From an uncultured Flavobacteriales bacterium (lineage in GTDB: Bacteria; Bacteroidota; Bacteroidia; Flavobacteriales_G; Salibacteraceae): 64,000 bases of DNA. Numbering within the stretch: the first letter of the stretch is position 1; each line of letters begins with the position of its first letter. Positions 8,717-17,726 of this stretch are shown piece by piece. The stretch spans positions 62,001 through 126,000 of the forward strand of contig CALSRJ010000001.1 of the NCBI GenBank assembly GCA_943788725.1, written 5' to 3'. The position numbers and the translations under genes were made by a program. Below the pieces are notes generated by a model. It worked only from the letters and a program-made list of their open reading frames with translations. It did not search any database and was not told where the DNA came from.

Positions 8717-10996
8717 ATGCGTTGTCTTCTCTATATCTTGATCCTACTTCTTCCATGCGAGGTACTGTCTCGCAGCATCTCGGGAGTGCTCCATGATGCC
8801 AATGGAACACCGATTCCTTTTGCGAATGTGCAATGGGAAGGGAGCTCAATAGGAGATGCGACAGACGAACAGGGAAATTTCCTCCTTGAAGAGGTGCCTA
8901 CAGGGCAAGGCGTATTGCTCTTTTCGAGTTTGGGGTACCAGCGCTTGAAGAAGCAAGTACCAGCAGGGGACGAGGCGCTAGACTTAGGAACGATAGTTCT
9001 GCAGGAGGATATGCTGGGATTGGATGAAGTCGTCATCACCGGAACCATGCGAGAGACCTTTGTAAAAGCTTCGCCGATCAAGGTGGAAGTGATCACTGCA
9101 GAACGATTGCAAAAGAACCTACCGGCGGTCAATTTAATGGACGGTCTTTTACTGGTGAATGGAGTCCAAGAAGTGACGTCGTGTGGAGTCTGTTTCACCA
9201 ATAGCATCAGCATCAACGGTCTTCCTGGACCTTATACGGCGGTGCTCATGGATGGCACACCTATGTATGGAAACCTCGCTTCGGTCTATGGTCTAAATGG
9301 AATCCCCACCCAGATGATCGATCGCTTTGAGGTAGTGAAGGGCCCGAGCTCTACGCTCTATGGTTCTGAAGCCATCGCCGGCGTGATCAACATCATCACC
9401 AAAGATCCCGGAGACGAGCCAACGCACGCCTTTGACCTGATGGGGACCTCGCACCAAGAAGCCTTTGGTAATGTTGCCCTCGCTAGCCGATCGGGAAATT
9501 GGAAGGCTTTTTCAGGCATTAACTTCACGTACATGGACCGCTACGAGGACGAGAATGGAGATGGCTTTGGGGATATGATTGGCATGGATCGATTGAGTCT
9601 ATTCACGAAGTGGAACCTAGACCGTCCGGAGCATCGAAAGCTTTCCATTGCCGCCAAATTGTATGTGGAAGACAGACGCAATGGAGTAGAGGAGTTCTTT
9701 ACAGATAGAAATTATCGATCGATGCGCGGAAGCGACAGCATCTACGGTGAGAGCATCTATACCCTGCGCGGTGAAATTTTCGGCACCTATGACCTTCCAA
9801 CCTCGGAAGATATCCGAGTGGACTATTCCATGAGTTGGCACGATCAAGACAGCTACTACGGAGCAGATCATTACTTGGCCAAACAAGGAATACTCTTTTC
9901 GAACCTGGTCTGGAACAAGCGAAAGAAGAAACACCTCCTCACGGCAGGGTGGACAAACCGGTATCAGTTCTACGACGACAACACCGTGGCTACCAATGAA
10001 GACCTGTCAAACCATCCAGAACGTCAGTACATACCAGGGATCTTTGCGGAAACCGAGTGGGCTGGAAACGCGATGTGGACCTTACTCGGAGGAATGCGCT
10101 TGGATTATTATTCGGGCCATGGCATCATTCCTTCTCCGCGTGCCAGTGTGAAATACAGTCCGAGTCAATGGACTACCTTACGGACGAGCGCCGGAACCGG
10201 TTTCAAAATCGTAAACCTCTTCACCGAAGACCATGCCTTCATCACCGGTCAGCGCGCCGTAGAAATTGAGGAACGCCTCGACCCAGAACGTTCTTGGAAT
10301 GTGTCGGCGAACTTCAACCACATTCACGCCTTGTGGAACAGTTCAGGCATGTTGGATATAGATGTGTACTACACGCGCTTCGGGAATAAGATCATCGCAG
10401 ATTACGACGTGCCTGGAAAGATCATCTATTCGAATGCCAACGGCTTTGCAGAAAGCTATGGAATGGCGATGACCTTCAACCAGCAGTTTGCTTTTCCATT
10501 GGCGTACAACCTTGGTCTAAACTTCAATAGGGCAACGACCACGGCCCTCGAGAATGGCGCACTCTCTACAACACTGATTCCCTATGCACCCCAGTGGAGC
10601 GGAGTGCTTACGATCAACTATAACTTGACCAAAATCGGAGTCAATATTGCGTACACGGCCAATGCTACGGGACCCATGGAATTGCCCAAGGTCTTTGACT
10701 TGGATCAAAATGGGGAGCAGTTAGGTGCCCATCGCCCCATTCGATCCCAGGCTTTTTTTATTCAGAATATTCAAATCACCAAGAAGTTCCAGCATAACTC
10801 GATGGAGGTGTATGGAGGGGTCCAGAACTTTTTAAACTATCGCCAGCAAGAATCTCCGTTGATTGGATACAACGACCCCAATTATCAACCTGGGTTTAGC
10901 CCCTATTTCGATACTTCTTATGCCTATGCTTCTCTGCATGGTCGGGAGGTTTTCATCGGTTTGCGTGTCGATTTGGTGAATTTGTCTAAAAACTAG
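8717..10996 (+). CDS. TonB-dependent outer membrane receptor, probably for a metal or metal chelate
   Basis: A 759-aa outer-membrane transporter. A signal peptide covers 1-19. A carboxypeptidase-regulatory-like domain (about 20-95, SGVLHDANGTPIPFANV) and a plug domain (about 105-225, ending VVKGPSSTLYGSEAIAGVINI) precede a 22-strand barrel. The plug has a CxxC pair (C156, C159 in TSCGVCFTN) before INGLPGPYTAVLMDG; I recall this arrangement from a Bacteroidota receptor subfamily. It is divergent from a DtxR-family regulator with a shared operator-like palindrome, which argues for iron, manganese or another metal as substrate. The precise ligand is unknown. Confidence 0.9.
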   Translation: MRCLLYILILLLPCEVLSRSISGVLHDANGTPIPFANVQWEGSSIGDATDEQGNFLLEEVPTGQGVLLFSSLGYQRLKKQVPAGDEALDLGTIVLQEDMLGLDEVVITGTMRETFVKASPIKVEVITAERLQKNLPAVNLMDGLLLVNGVQEVTSCGVCFTNSISINGLPGPYTAVLMDGTPMYGNLASVYGLNGIPTQMIDRFEVVKGPSSTLYGSEAIAGVINIITKDPGDEPTHAFDLMGTSHQEAFGNVALASRSGNWKAFSGINFTYMDRYEDENGDGFGDMIGMDRLSLFTKWNLDRPEHRKLSIAAKLYVEDRRNGVEEFFTDRNYRSMRGSDSIYGESIYTLRGEIFGTYDLPTSEDIRVDYSMSWHDQDSYYGADHYLAKQGILFSNLVWNKRKKKHLLTAGWTNRYQFYDDNTVATNEDLSNHPERQYIPGIFAETEWAGNAMWTLLGGMRLDYYSGHGIIPSPRASVKYSPSQWTTLRTSAGTGFKIVNLFTEDHAFITGQRAVEIEERLDPERSWNVSANFNHIHALWNSSGMLDIDVYYTRFGNKIIADYDVPGKIIYSNANGFAESYGMAMTFNQQFAFPLAYNLGLNFNRATTTALENGALSTTLIPYAPQWSGVLTINYNLTKIGVNIAYTANATGPMELPKVFDLDQNGEQLGAHRPIRSQAFFIQNIQITKKFQHNSMEVYGGVQNFLNYRQQESPLIGYNDPNYQPGFSPYFDTSYAYASLHGREVFIGLRVDLVNLSKN

Positions 10997-11055
10997 CAAC
11001 TGTCTTCGTCCAATGCGTCTGCATAGTACTTTTACGCTGCTACTAATTTCCTACT

Positions 11056-11862
11056 ATGAAGAATTCCATGCTGCTGATTGCCACTGTGTTGTTCAGTGGA
11101 GTGCTTTTCGCCCAACCAATCATTACCCAGCACCCAAGCGGTGAGACGGTATGTTCTGGTGATTGCGCAAACCTTTCCGTTGCTGCCGTTGGCGGCGGAC
11201 TCCAGTACCAGTGGTTGGAAATTACGGGAATGGATACCACCGACATTGCAGGTGAAAATGACACATCGCTCGAGTATTGCCCGGATAGCGGCATGGCATC
11301 CGTCGTGATCGTTTGTGAAGTGATGGACAGCAATGGGCTCAGCGTTCTAAGCAACGCGGCAAACATCCTCACAGATTCTTGCCTCGCTCCGATCGCTGAC
11401 TTTACTTGGACTTGGGATCAACAGGAGATGTGTTTTACCAATACTTCCATTCATGCCCATACGGTATTTTGGTTTTTCGGAGATGGCACCACCAATGACG
11501 ATAATTTAGATTTGCTATGCCACACCTATGGCACAAAAGAAATCTACTATGTGAAGCTGCACGCATACAATGATCACGGTGTGGATATCGTAGAGAAAGT
11601 CCTCGACTTGTTGGGAAGCGAAGAAGTTTCTGAATCGGAGCTTTCCATGTTTCCAAATCCTGCATCTTCCTATGTCAATGTGCACTCAAATGCTCAAATC
11701 GAGCATCTTCAGCTCTACGATGTGCAAGGACGAACGGTATTGGAAAGGAGTCCGATGAGCGCTACTGCTCGACTAGATCTAGTGGGTATGCCGGCAGGAG
11801 TCTATTTCTTGACCATCTCCAGCAGAGATGCCAAAACGCAGCTACGCTTGATCGTGCAATAA
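11056..11862 (+). CDS. Secreted Ig/PKD-like protein with type A T9SS sorting domain
   Basis: A 268-aa exported protein. Signal peptide at 1-19 (ends LFAQ). An Ig-like domain at about 20-110 opens PIITQHPSGETVCSGDCANL. A PKD-like domain at about 115-190 has FTNTSIHAHTVFWFFGDG and LCHTYGTKEIYYVKLHAYN. The C-terminal sorting domain from about 195 (SMFPNPASSYVNV) has the typical LYDVQGR and GVYFLTI strands. It is probably released or anchored by the type IX machinery. Standalone gene; binding partner unknown. Confidence 0.85.
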   Translation: MKNSMLLIATVLFSGVLFAQPIITQHPSGETVCSGDCANLSVAAVGGGLQYQWLEITGMDTTDIAGENDTSLEYCPDSGMASVVIVCEVMDSNGLSVLSNAANILTDSCLAPIADFTWTWDQQEMCFTNTSIHAHTVFWFFGDGTTNDDNLDLLCHTYGTKEIYYVKLHAYNDHGVDIVEKVLDLLGSEEVSESELSMFPNPASSYVNVHSNAQIEHLQLYDVQGRTVLERSPMSATARLDLVGMPAGVYFLTISSRDAKTQLRLIVQ

Positions 11863-11880
11863 TCGGTACGTGTCAAGTTT

Positions 11881-11888
11881 TACATTTG
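11881..11888 (+). promoter_or_regulatory. -7 box of the M28 peptidase gene
   Basis: TACATTTG, an exact TAnnTTTG match, ends 5 nt before the ATG at 11893; predicted leaderless transcript. No clear -33 TTG. Confidence 0.4.
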
Positions 11889-11892
11889 GCAC

Positions 11893-13314
11893 ATGAAGCT
11901 GATTCCATCCTTTTTCTTGTTCTGTTTCGGACTGGCGACTTCCTTCAATGGACTTGCGCAATCCACTGAGCTCAGCAAAGCTGAGCCCTCAGACCATGTT
12001 GATTTTCTAGACGACCAACAGGCGATTGACGAGTTCTTTCGATTGGCGTTGACGGAGAGTAATGTATACCAATGGTTGGGCGATATGTGCTTGAACATCG
12101 GTCCTCGTCTCAGCGGGTCACCGCAAGCGGACGAAGCGGTGGAGTATTCCTATCAACTCATGACGGACTTGGGATTGAAGGTGCAAAAACAGGCCTTGAT
12201 GGTGCCGGTATGGCAGCGTGGCGAAGCAGAAATTGCCTTTTATAAAACATCAACGGGAGCGTCAGAACAGATCGACATCTTGGCACTAGGTGGGTCGGTA
12301 GCAACAGAAGGGGACGGACTTTTTGCGCCGATTGTCGAAGTGTCGTCATGGGAAGAGTTAGAGGCCCTCGGAAAGGAGCAGATCGAAGGAAAGATCGTCT
12401 TCTTCAATGAAAAAATGGGTGCCGAAAATCTATACACTTTCCACAGCTACGGCCACTGTGTGCGACACCGTTGGGGTGGAGCAGTGGAAGCAGCGAAGTA
12501 CGGAGCGGCGGGAGCCTTGGTGCGTTCCCTCAACCTGCGCATCGACGACTTCCCGCATACCGGCAGCATGAAGTATGACGCGGGCATTGATAGCATCCCT
12601 GCCGCCGCCGTGAGTACGCAGGATGCAGAAACCCTCAGCAAGCTTTTGGCGGATGGACAGAATGTCAAGGTGATGCTGCGTCAAAGCTGTAAGACCTTGC
12701 CGGATAAAGAATCATTCAATGTCATCGGAGAAATAAAGGGAAGCGAACATCCAGACCGCGTCATTGTGGTTGGTGGTCACTTGGATAGTTGGGATGTGGG
12801 GCATGGGGCACACGACGATGGCGCTGGAGTGATGCAGTCATTGGGTGTTTTGGAGCTTCTGAAGAAGATTGGCTATGCGCCAAAGAACACTGTTCGCGTG
12901 GTGTTTTTCATGAACGAAGAGAACGGTTTGCGCGGAGGAAAGAAATACGGAGAGTGGGCAGAGACCTCAGGTGAGACGCACATTGCGGCGATCGAGTCAG
13001 ACAGGGGGGGCTTTACCCCGCGAGGTTTTCATGTGGATGGATCTGAAGCCCAGCTAGAGAAAATGCTGAGTTGGGAAAAGGTCTTAGACAAGTTCGGTAT
13101 TCACCAGGTAGAAGAGGGTGGAAGTGGTGCAGACATCGGCCCGCTCAAAACAGACGATAACGTACTCATCGGATTCGTTCCAGACAGCCAACGCTATTTT
13201 GATCACCACCATTCTGCCAACGATACATTTGACCAAGTAAATAAGCGGGAACTAGAGCTTGGAACGGCATCTATCGCTGCCTTGGTCTATCTGATAGATA
13301 AATACGGATTGTAA
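11893..13314 (+). CDS. Exported M28-family zinc peptidase with PA domain
   Basis: A 473-aa aminopeptidase or carboxypeptidase-Q-like metallopeptidase outside the cytoplasm (signal peptide 1-22, ends GLAQ). A protease-associated (PA) insert spans about 130-265. The two-zinc site is complete: HLD at 296-298 with catalytic Asp, D308 in HDDGAG, E342/E343 in MNEENG, D370 in ESDRGG and a C-terminal His in HHHSANDT near 440. It likely cleaves small peptides for uptake. It has no T9SS sorting domain, so it is probably periplasmic. Confidence 0.92.
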   Translation: MKLIPSFFLFCFGLATSFNGLAQSTELSKAEPSDHVDFLDDQQAIDEFFRLALTESNVYQWLGDMCLNIGPRLSGSPQADEAVEYSYQLMTDLGLKVQKQALMVPVWQRGEAEIAFYKTSTGASEQIDILALGGSVATEGDGLFAPIVEVSSWEELEALGKEQIEGKIVFFNEKMGAENLYTFHSYGHCVRHRWGGAVEAAKYGAAGALVRSLNLRIDDFPHTGSMKYDAGIDSIPAAAVSTQDAETLSKLLADGQNVKVMLRQSCKTLPDKESFNVIGEIKGSEHPDRVIVVGGHLDSWDVGHGAHDDGAGVMQSLGVLELLKKIGYAPKNTVRVVFFMNEENGLRGGKKYGEWAETSGETHIAAIESDRGGFTPRGFHVDGSEAQLEKMLSWEKVLDKFGIHQVEEGGSGADIGPLKTDDNVLIGFVPDSQRYFDHHHSANDTFDQVNKRELELGTASIAALVYLIDKYGL

Positions 13315-13385
13315 ACATTTTCGATTAAAGGAGAAAGAGAGCCAACCAAACCCCTTTTCCTGCGTTTCAAATACAACCAACGACG

Positions 13386-13393
13386 TATATTTG
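13386..13393 (+). promoter_or_regulatory. -7 box of the PKD-repeat T9SS gene
   Basis: TATATTTG, exact TAnnTTTG, 11 nt before the ATG at 13405. No convincing -33 TTG. Confidence 0.4.
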
Positions 13394-13404
13394 AGTTCCA
13401 ACAG

Positions 13405-16400
13405 ATGAACCTGAAGCACCTTATTACGCTGATTATTCTTGCGCTTATGCTTGTGGATGTAACTCCCACGCAAGCGCAGTGCGTCCAGACAGTGGATTTC
13501 AACACTTGGCGCAGAACTGGTGATTCAACCTACGTAGGGTCTAACGGCTGGACGGTTCAGAGCAACGGTACGCAACTCGTCAGTCAACAGAATACCAATT
13601 TCCCTCGCATGTTCGTAGGTCCAGATACCTTGATCAACGTTCGCGTAACAGGAACGTTTCGAATTGAGGATTATTCGGATGATGATTACGTAGGGTTTGT
13701 TTTTGGATTCAAAGAGACTTGGGATCAGGCTTGGTACGCAACACAGTGGATGTACCATGAATACTACCTTTTCGATTGGAAGAAAAACAATCAGAATTAT
13801 ATTGGCTATGTGGCGCTAGAGGGTTTTAGCTTGGATAAAGTGGATGGGAATTTTCAACGGACAAATGCTAGTGTTTTCCCCAGTTTTTGGGTCCACCAAA
13901 ACAGTACCGCTTTCAGTGTGCTGCAAACGGACTACTCCACTTCAAATGGATGGGTGCCTTATACCTACTATGATTTTGAACTGCTCTACACTCCTACGCG
14001 AGCGGTCATTCTGATTGATTCGGACACCATCTTTGATGAGAGCGGATGCTTTGAGCCGGGTCTTTTCGGATTCTACAATTACTCCCAAACAGGTGCGCGG
14101 TATTTAAACTTCAACTATGAGCTTTACGTTGATTACCAAATTGAAAGCGAAGACGTTTGTTTTGGTGATACGGCCCAGTTTTTCTTCATCGATACAGGAG
14201 GGTGTGCCGGTGCCAATGCATTTTCTAATTTGGATTCATTTTACTGGGAAATGGGGGATGGAACCATCTCTTTAGATACCAACCCGTGGCATATATATGC
14301 CTATCCCGATACATTTTTAGTCTCGCTTATAGCAACGGATATCAACGGATGTACGGATACGATGACCAAAGAAATTTACATCTATCCGCCAGCGGTTGCT
14401 GGCATTGAGGCCTTGGATGGTTGCTATGCAGATTCATCCCAATTGCTTGACGCTAGCTATTTACCCATGGGTGGGAATGTGGTGGATTGGCAGTGGACCA
14501 TGGGAGATGGCTTGGGCAGCGATACCCTTGAGAATCCACTCTATTTATATGGTTCAGCGGGAACCTTTACCGTCCAACTGATCATTGAGACCAACGCTGG
14601 ATGTGTTGATACGGCGGTAAGTGAAATCGAAATTTTCGGACTTCCCGATGTCCAATTCGATTACCAAAATGCATGTGAAGGCTTTGCCGTGCAACTGGAG
14701 GATGTCTCTTCTGCGACCACTTTTCCAATCATTGCAAATGGATGGGACGTCGACAATGACAGCATCATTGAATACACAGGCATCAACGTAAACCATGTCT
14801 ACAACAACTACGGTACGTATCCGATCGAGCTTATCGTTACCGATTCTTTTGGATGCCATGACTCCTTGACCAAGATCATTACGGTGCATCCCATGCCAGA
14901 AGCAGATTTTTATGTACCGGGCGTTTGCCATAATGAGGAAACACAGTTCATCGATAGCAGCGCTGTAGCCTTGGGTAACATCACCGAATGGGTATGGGAT
15001 TATGGCGATGGCAATTCCTTTACCTACTCAGGCAACAATCCACCCCTCCCAGGGCCGACACATACCTATGACAATCCGGGGCCAAAGAATGTACAATTGA
15101 CCATCACCACCGACAGTGGTTGTGTAGACAGTTTTACCAAAACCATTCAGGTCTATTACTTGCCGGTGGCCAATTTCATTGCGGATACGGTATGCGACAA
15201 TCAGAACACTTCCTTCCTACAAGCTTCGTACAACCAAAGTGGTAACCTGAGCTATTTCAAATGGGAATTTGGAGATGGGGATTCGGCTTTTTCAGCTACT
15301 CCATCGCACAACTACACCACTCCGGGTGAGCATTTGGTTACCCTAACGGTAGGATCGAACCTTGGGTGCCTAGATACGATTGAGAAAGAGATTAGAGTCT
15401 ATCCTACACCCCATACTGCTTTTGGCTGGTTGAACAATGTCTGCGAGGGCGACCCGCTTCCGTTCAACGATCAAACTACCATTCCTCAGGTTACCCCTGG
15501 CGGAGATCAAGTAGTGGCTTGGCAATGGGTGTTCAATAGTTCGGACACGCAAACCGTTCAAAACCCGACCTACCAAACAACCATCTTCGAAGACATACAC
15601 GTTTCATTGAGAACATGGAGTAACCACGGGTGTACCACGTATGATGAGAATACCGCTTCGATCTTCCCGCTTCCGACCGCCAATTTCGTCGCGGACCCTG
15701 CCTGTGCCGAAGATTCGACTCAGTTTACCAACACCTCCAAGGTGTTCAGTGGCATCATCTCAGAAACCTATTGGCGTTTTGGAGATGGCGGCACCTCGGA
15801 TGCCGAACATCCAGACTATGCGTATTTGCTTCCAGGTGTATATACCGTTAATCTAGAGGCACATTCGAATAAAGGATGTGTGGATGTAGTATCCAAAGAA
15901 GTGACGATTCCTGCAACGCCAGTGGCTTCGTTTGACATTGTTCCTGAAGTGGGTTGTTCGCCGTTGAGGGTAGGTTTTGTAAACAACAGCGCAATCAGCG
16001 ATGGAAACCTGACCTATGAATGGTACCTAAACGATTCCTTGTTCTCCGTCTTTTCGGATCCTGATCTTGTCATCCAAAACGACACCATCATTCCGACCTT
16101 TCACACAGTAAAGCTGGTTGCCTCCAGTGATCTTGGCTGCAAGCACTCCGCTGTTGTCGAGAACGGCATAACAGTGCTTCCTGCTCCTGTTGCCAACTTT
16201 GATATCGCAGAGCCTTCTTACAATATGTATAACCCAGATGTAGCTTTCAAGAATCTTTCCCGCTACGGGGTGCGCTGGTTGTGGCATTTTGGTGATGGAG
16301 ATTCATCAGACGTATTTGCTCCCGTTCATACTTACCGTACATCGGGAGATTATCCCGTGCAGCAAATGGTCTGGAATGAGTATTCCTGTGCCGATACCGC

Positions 16401-16776
16401 GAGAGTGCCGATTTCAAAACGGGCTGGCTCTTTGGATATCGTAGGCAGTGGGTTCTTCGTCGGAGAACAATGGTACTTAACCATTACTCCAATCACCACC
16501 TTGTTTATCCCCTCTATGTTCACTCCGAATGGTGATGGTGTAAACGATACCTGGTTTGTGAAAGGCTTCAACGAAGGGAAATTATTCGAGATCGAGATTT
16601 ACAATCGCTGGGGGCAGCTCATGTTTGAAAGCACAGACATGGAATTCGAATGGAACGGATTCATGCCGAACAGCGATAAGTATGCGCCAAATTCAGCGTA
16701 TGTGTATCAGATCCGATACATGACCTCTGACGATCAAGAAAGAGAGGTGAGGGGCAGCTTTGTCCTAGCCCGCTAA
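13405..16776 (+). CDS. Large secreted PKD-repeat protein with type B T9SS C-terminal domain
   Basis: A 1123-aa exported surface protein. Signal peptide 1-24. The N-terminal ~25-250 segment resembles the thrombospondin C-terminal lectin-like fold (DDDYVGFVFGFKET). It is followed by about nine PKD domains, each with a W/FxxGDG motif and a HxY strand (for example WEMGDGTISLDTNPWHIY, WEFGDGDSAFSATPSHNY), between about 250 and 1030. The C-terminus has the gliding-motility-associated type B sorting domain (FTPNGDGVNDTW, IYNRWGQLMFES). Such proteins are adhesins or extracellular enzymes' carriers; no catalytic domain is seen, so adhesion or matrix binding is inferred. Confidence 0.88.
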   Translation: MNLKHLITLIILALMLVDVTPTQAQCVQTVDFNTWRRTGDSTYVGSNGWTVQSNGTQLVSQQNTNFPRMFVGPDTLINVRVTGTFRIEDYSDDDYVGFVFGFKETWDQAWYATQWMYHEYYLFDWKKNNQNYIGYVALEGFSLDKVDGNFQRTNASVFPSFWVHQNSTAFSVLQTDYSTSNGWVPYTYYDFELLYTPTRAVILIDSDTIFDESGCFEPGLFGFYNYSQTGARYLNFNYELYVDYQIESEDVCFGDTAQFFFIDTGGCAGANAFSNLDSFYWEMGDGTISLDTNPWHIYAYPDTFLVSLIATDINGCTDTMTKEIYIYPPAVAGIEALDGCYADSSQLLDASYLPMGGNVVDWQWTMGDGLGSDTLENPLYLYGSAGTFTVQLIIETNAGCVDTAVSEIEIFGLPDVQFDYQNACEGFAVQLEDVSSATTFPIIANGWDVDNDSIIEYTGINVNHVYNNYGTYPIELIVTDSFGCHDSLTKIITVHPMPEADFYVPGVCHNEETQFIDSSAVALGNITEWVWDYGDGNSFTYSGNNPPLPGPTHTYDNPGPKNVQLTITTDSGCVDSFTKTIQVYYLPVANFIADTVCDNQNTSFLQASYNQSGNLSYFKWEFGDGDSAFSATPSHNYTTPGEHLVTLTVGSNLGCLDTIEKEIRVYPTPHTAFGWLNNVCEGDPLPFNDQTTIPQVTPGGDQVVAWQWVFNSSDTQTVQNPTYQTTIFEDIHVSLRTWSNHGCTTYDENTASIFPLPTANFVADPACAEDSTQFTNTSKVFSGIISETYWRFGDGGTSDAEHPDYAYLLPGVYTVNLEAHSNKGCVDVVSKEVTIPATPVASFDIVPEVGCSPLRVGFVNNSAISDGNLTYEWYLNDSLFSVFSDPDLVIQNDTIIPTFHTVKLVASSDLGCKHSAVVENGITVLPAPVANFDIAEPSYNMYNPDVAFKNLSRYGVRWLWHFGDGDSSDVFAPVHTYRTSGDYPVQQMVWNEYSCADTARVPISKRAGSLDIVGSGFFVGEQWYLTITPITTLFIPSMFTPNGDGVNDTWFVKGFNEGKLFEIEIYNRWGQLMFESTDMEFEWNGFMPNSDKYAPNSAYVYQIRYMTSDDQEREVRGSFVLAR

Positions 16777-16797
16777 ACCCTTCTGCCAAGCGCTTGT

Positions 16798-16805
16798 TAT
16801 TTTTG
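16798..16805 (+). promoter_or_regulatory. -7 box before the DUF2452 gene
   Basis: TATTTTTG, exact TAnnTTTG, 5 nt before the ATG at 16811. Confidence 0.35.
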
Positions 16806-16810
16806 GTGTG

Positions 16811-17260
16811 ATGGAAGAAAGCACCTTTATAAACCCCATTGATCCTGATAAAGTTTCCGATGCTCCAGGGCTGATCGAATATGCGCACCACGTAGGAAGC
16901 GCTTTGATCAAGCCAGAAGACAAAGGCAAAATAAAAGGTCGTGCATTGTCAGCGATGTACGAGCAGACGGATCAACAGCTTGCACAGATTAAACAGCAGA
17001 TTGACCTGCTTGCAGACCAAGTGCGGCATCTGAATCGTCGCAAGGAAGTGTCGGAAAAGATATACGAATCGAAGATGTCCTTTGAACCCGTTGTTGGACA
17101 TACCTACCATTTATACCAAAAGGAAGACGGAAGCTATCAAGTATCCATGCTTTCTGATGCAGATTGGGGACGAAGCAAGCCCAATTGGGAATACCTTTCG
17201 GCCGTGAAACTACTGGGTGATCATACCTGGCAAATCCTCAAAGAAGATGTGGAAGTCTAG
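16811..17260 (+). CDS. DUF2452 protein (C1orf50-like)
   Basis: A 149-aa cytosolic protein. It contains a conserved N-terminal NPIDPDKVSDAPGLIEYAHH-type segment, a central coiled-coil (EQTDQQLAQIKQQIDLLADQ, about 55-80), and a C-terminal FEPVVGHTYHLYQ and GDHTWQILKEDVEV beta part. This matches the DUF2452 family as I remember it, which is shared by Bacteroidota and animals (human C1orf50). Its molecular function is not known to me. ATG at 16811 is preferred over the GTG one codon upstream. The 3' end overlaps the next gene by 14 nt. Confidence 0.8.
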   Translation: MEESTFINPIDPDKVSDAPGLIEYAHHVGSALIKPEDKGKIKGRALSAMYEQTDQQLAQIKQQIDLLADQVRHLNRRKEVSEKIYESKMSFEPVVGHTYHLYQKEDGSYQVSMLSDADWGRSKPNWEYLSAVKLLGDHTWQILKEDVEV

Positions 17261-17675
17261 TGCTCTTGTGCTGGTGCTGTTACTGATGGTTAGGTGTAAC
17301 CCGCCAGCAGAACAAGACGTTTTGGAGATTCGAAATGTAATGGAAGACCAAGTGTCGGCATGGAATGCGGGTGATATAGAAGCCTACATGCAAGGATATT
17401 GGCAAAGCGACAAACTCACTTTTACCGGCGGCAAAACGAAGACCATTGGTTGGCAGGATGCACTGGATCGCTACAATCGATCGTATCCTACTCCCGAAAA
17501 GATGGGGCAACTGGAATTCAATGACCTGAACGTAGAGCTTACCGGAAGTGGCTCGGCATTTGCTACGGGGGAGTGGAAATTGTTGAGGAAGAGCGATACG
17601 CTGAGTGGTAGATTCACCTTGGTTTGGCGGAAGTTGGCGGGTAATTGGGTCATCATTGCAGACCATAGTTCATAA
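17247..17675 (+). CDS. NTF2-like (SnoaL/DUF4440) lipoprotein
   Basis: A 142-aa protein. The start at 17247, inside the end of the previous gene, gives a lipoprotein signal peptide with lipobox LLMVRC. The mature part is a cone-shaped NTF2-like fold: IRNVMEDQVSAWNAGDIEAYMQGYW, then LTFTGG, the turn around WQDALDRYN, and WRKLAGNWVIIADHSS. Such domains bind small ligands or act as simple hydrolases or isomerases; no catalytic residue can be assigned here. Overlap with DUF2452 suggests co-translation. Confidence 0.8.
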   Translation: MWKSSALVLVLLLMVRCNPPAEQDVLEIRNVMEDQVSAWNAGDIEAYMQGYWQSDKLTFTGGKTKTIGWQDALDRYNRSYPTPEKMGQLEFNDLNVELTGSGSAFATGEWKLLRKSDTLSGRFTLVWRKLAGNWVIIADHSS

Positions 17676-17702
17676 TTTTCGTATTCCTTTGCAGTCCTTT
17701 CA

Positions 17703-17710
17703 TAAATTTG
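17703..17710 (+). promoter_or_regulatory. -7 box of the TPR/PD40 gene
   Basis: TAAATTTG, exact TAnnTTTG, 16 nt before the ATG at 17727. Confidence 0.4.
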
Positions 17711-17726
17711 ACGCTCTGAAGAACCC

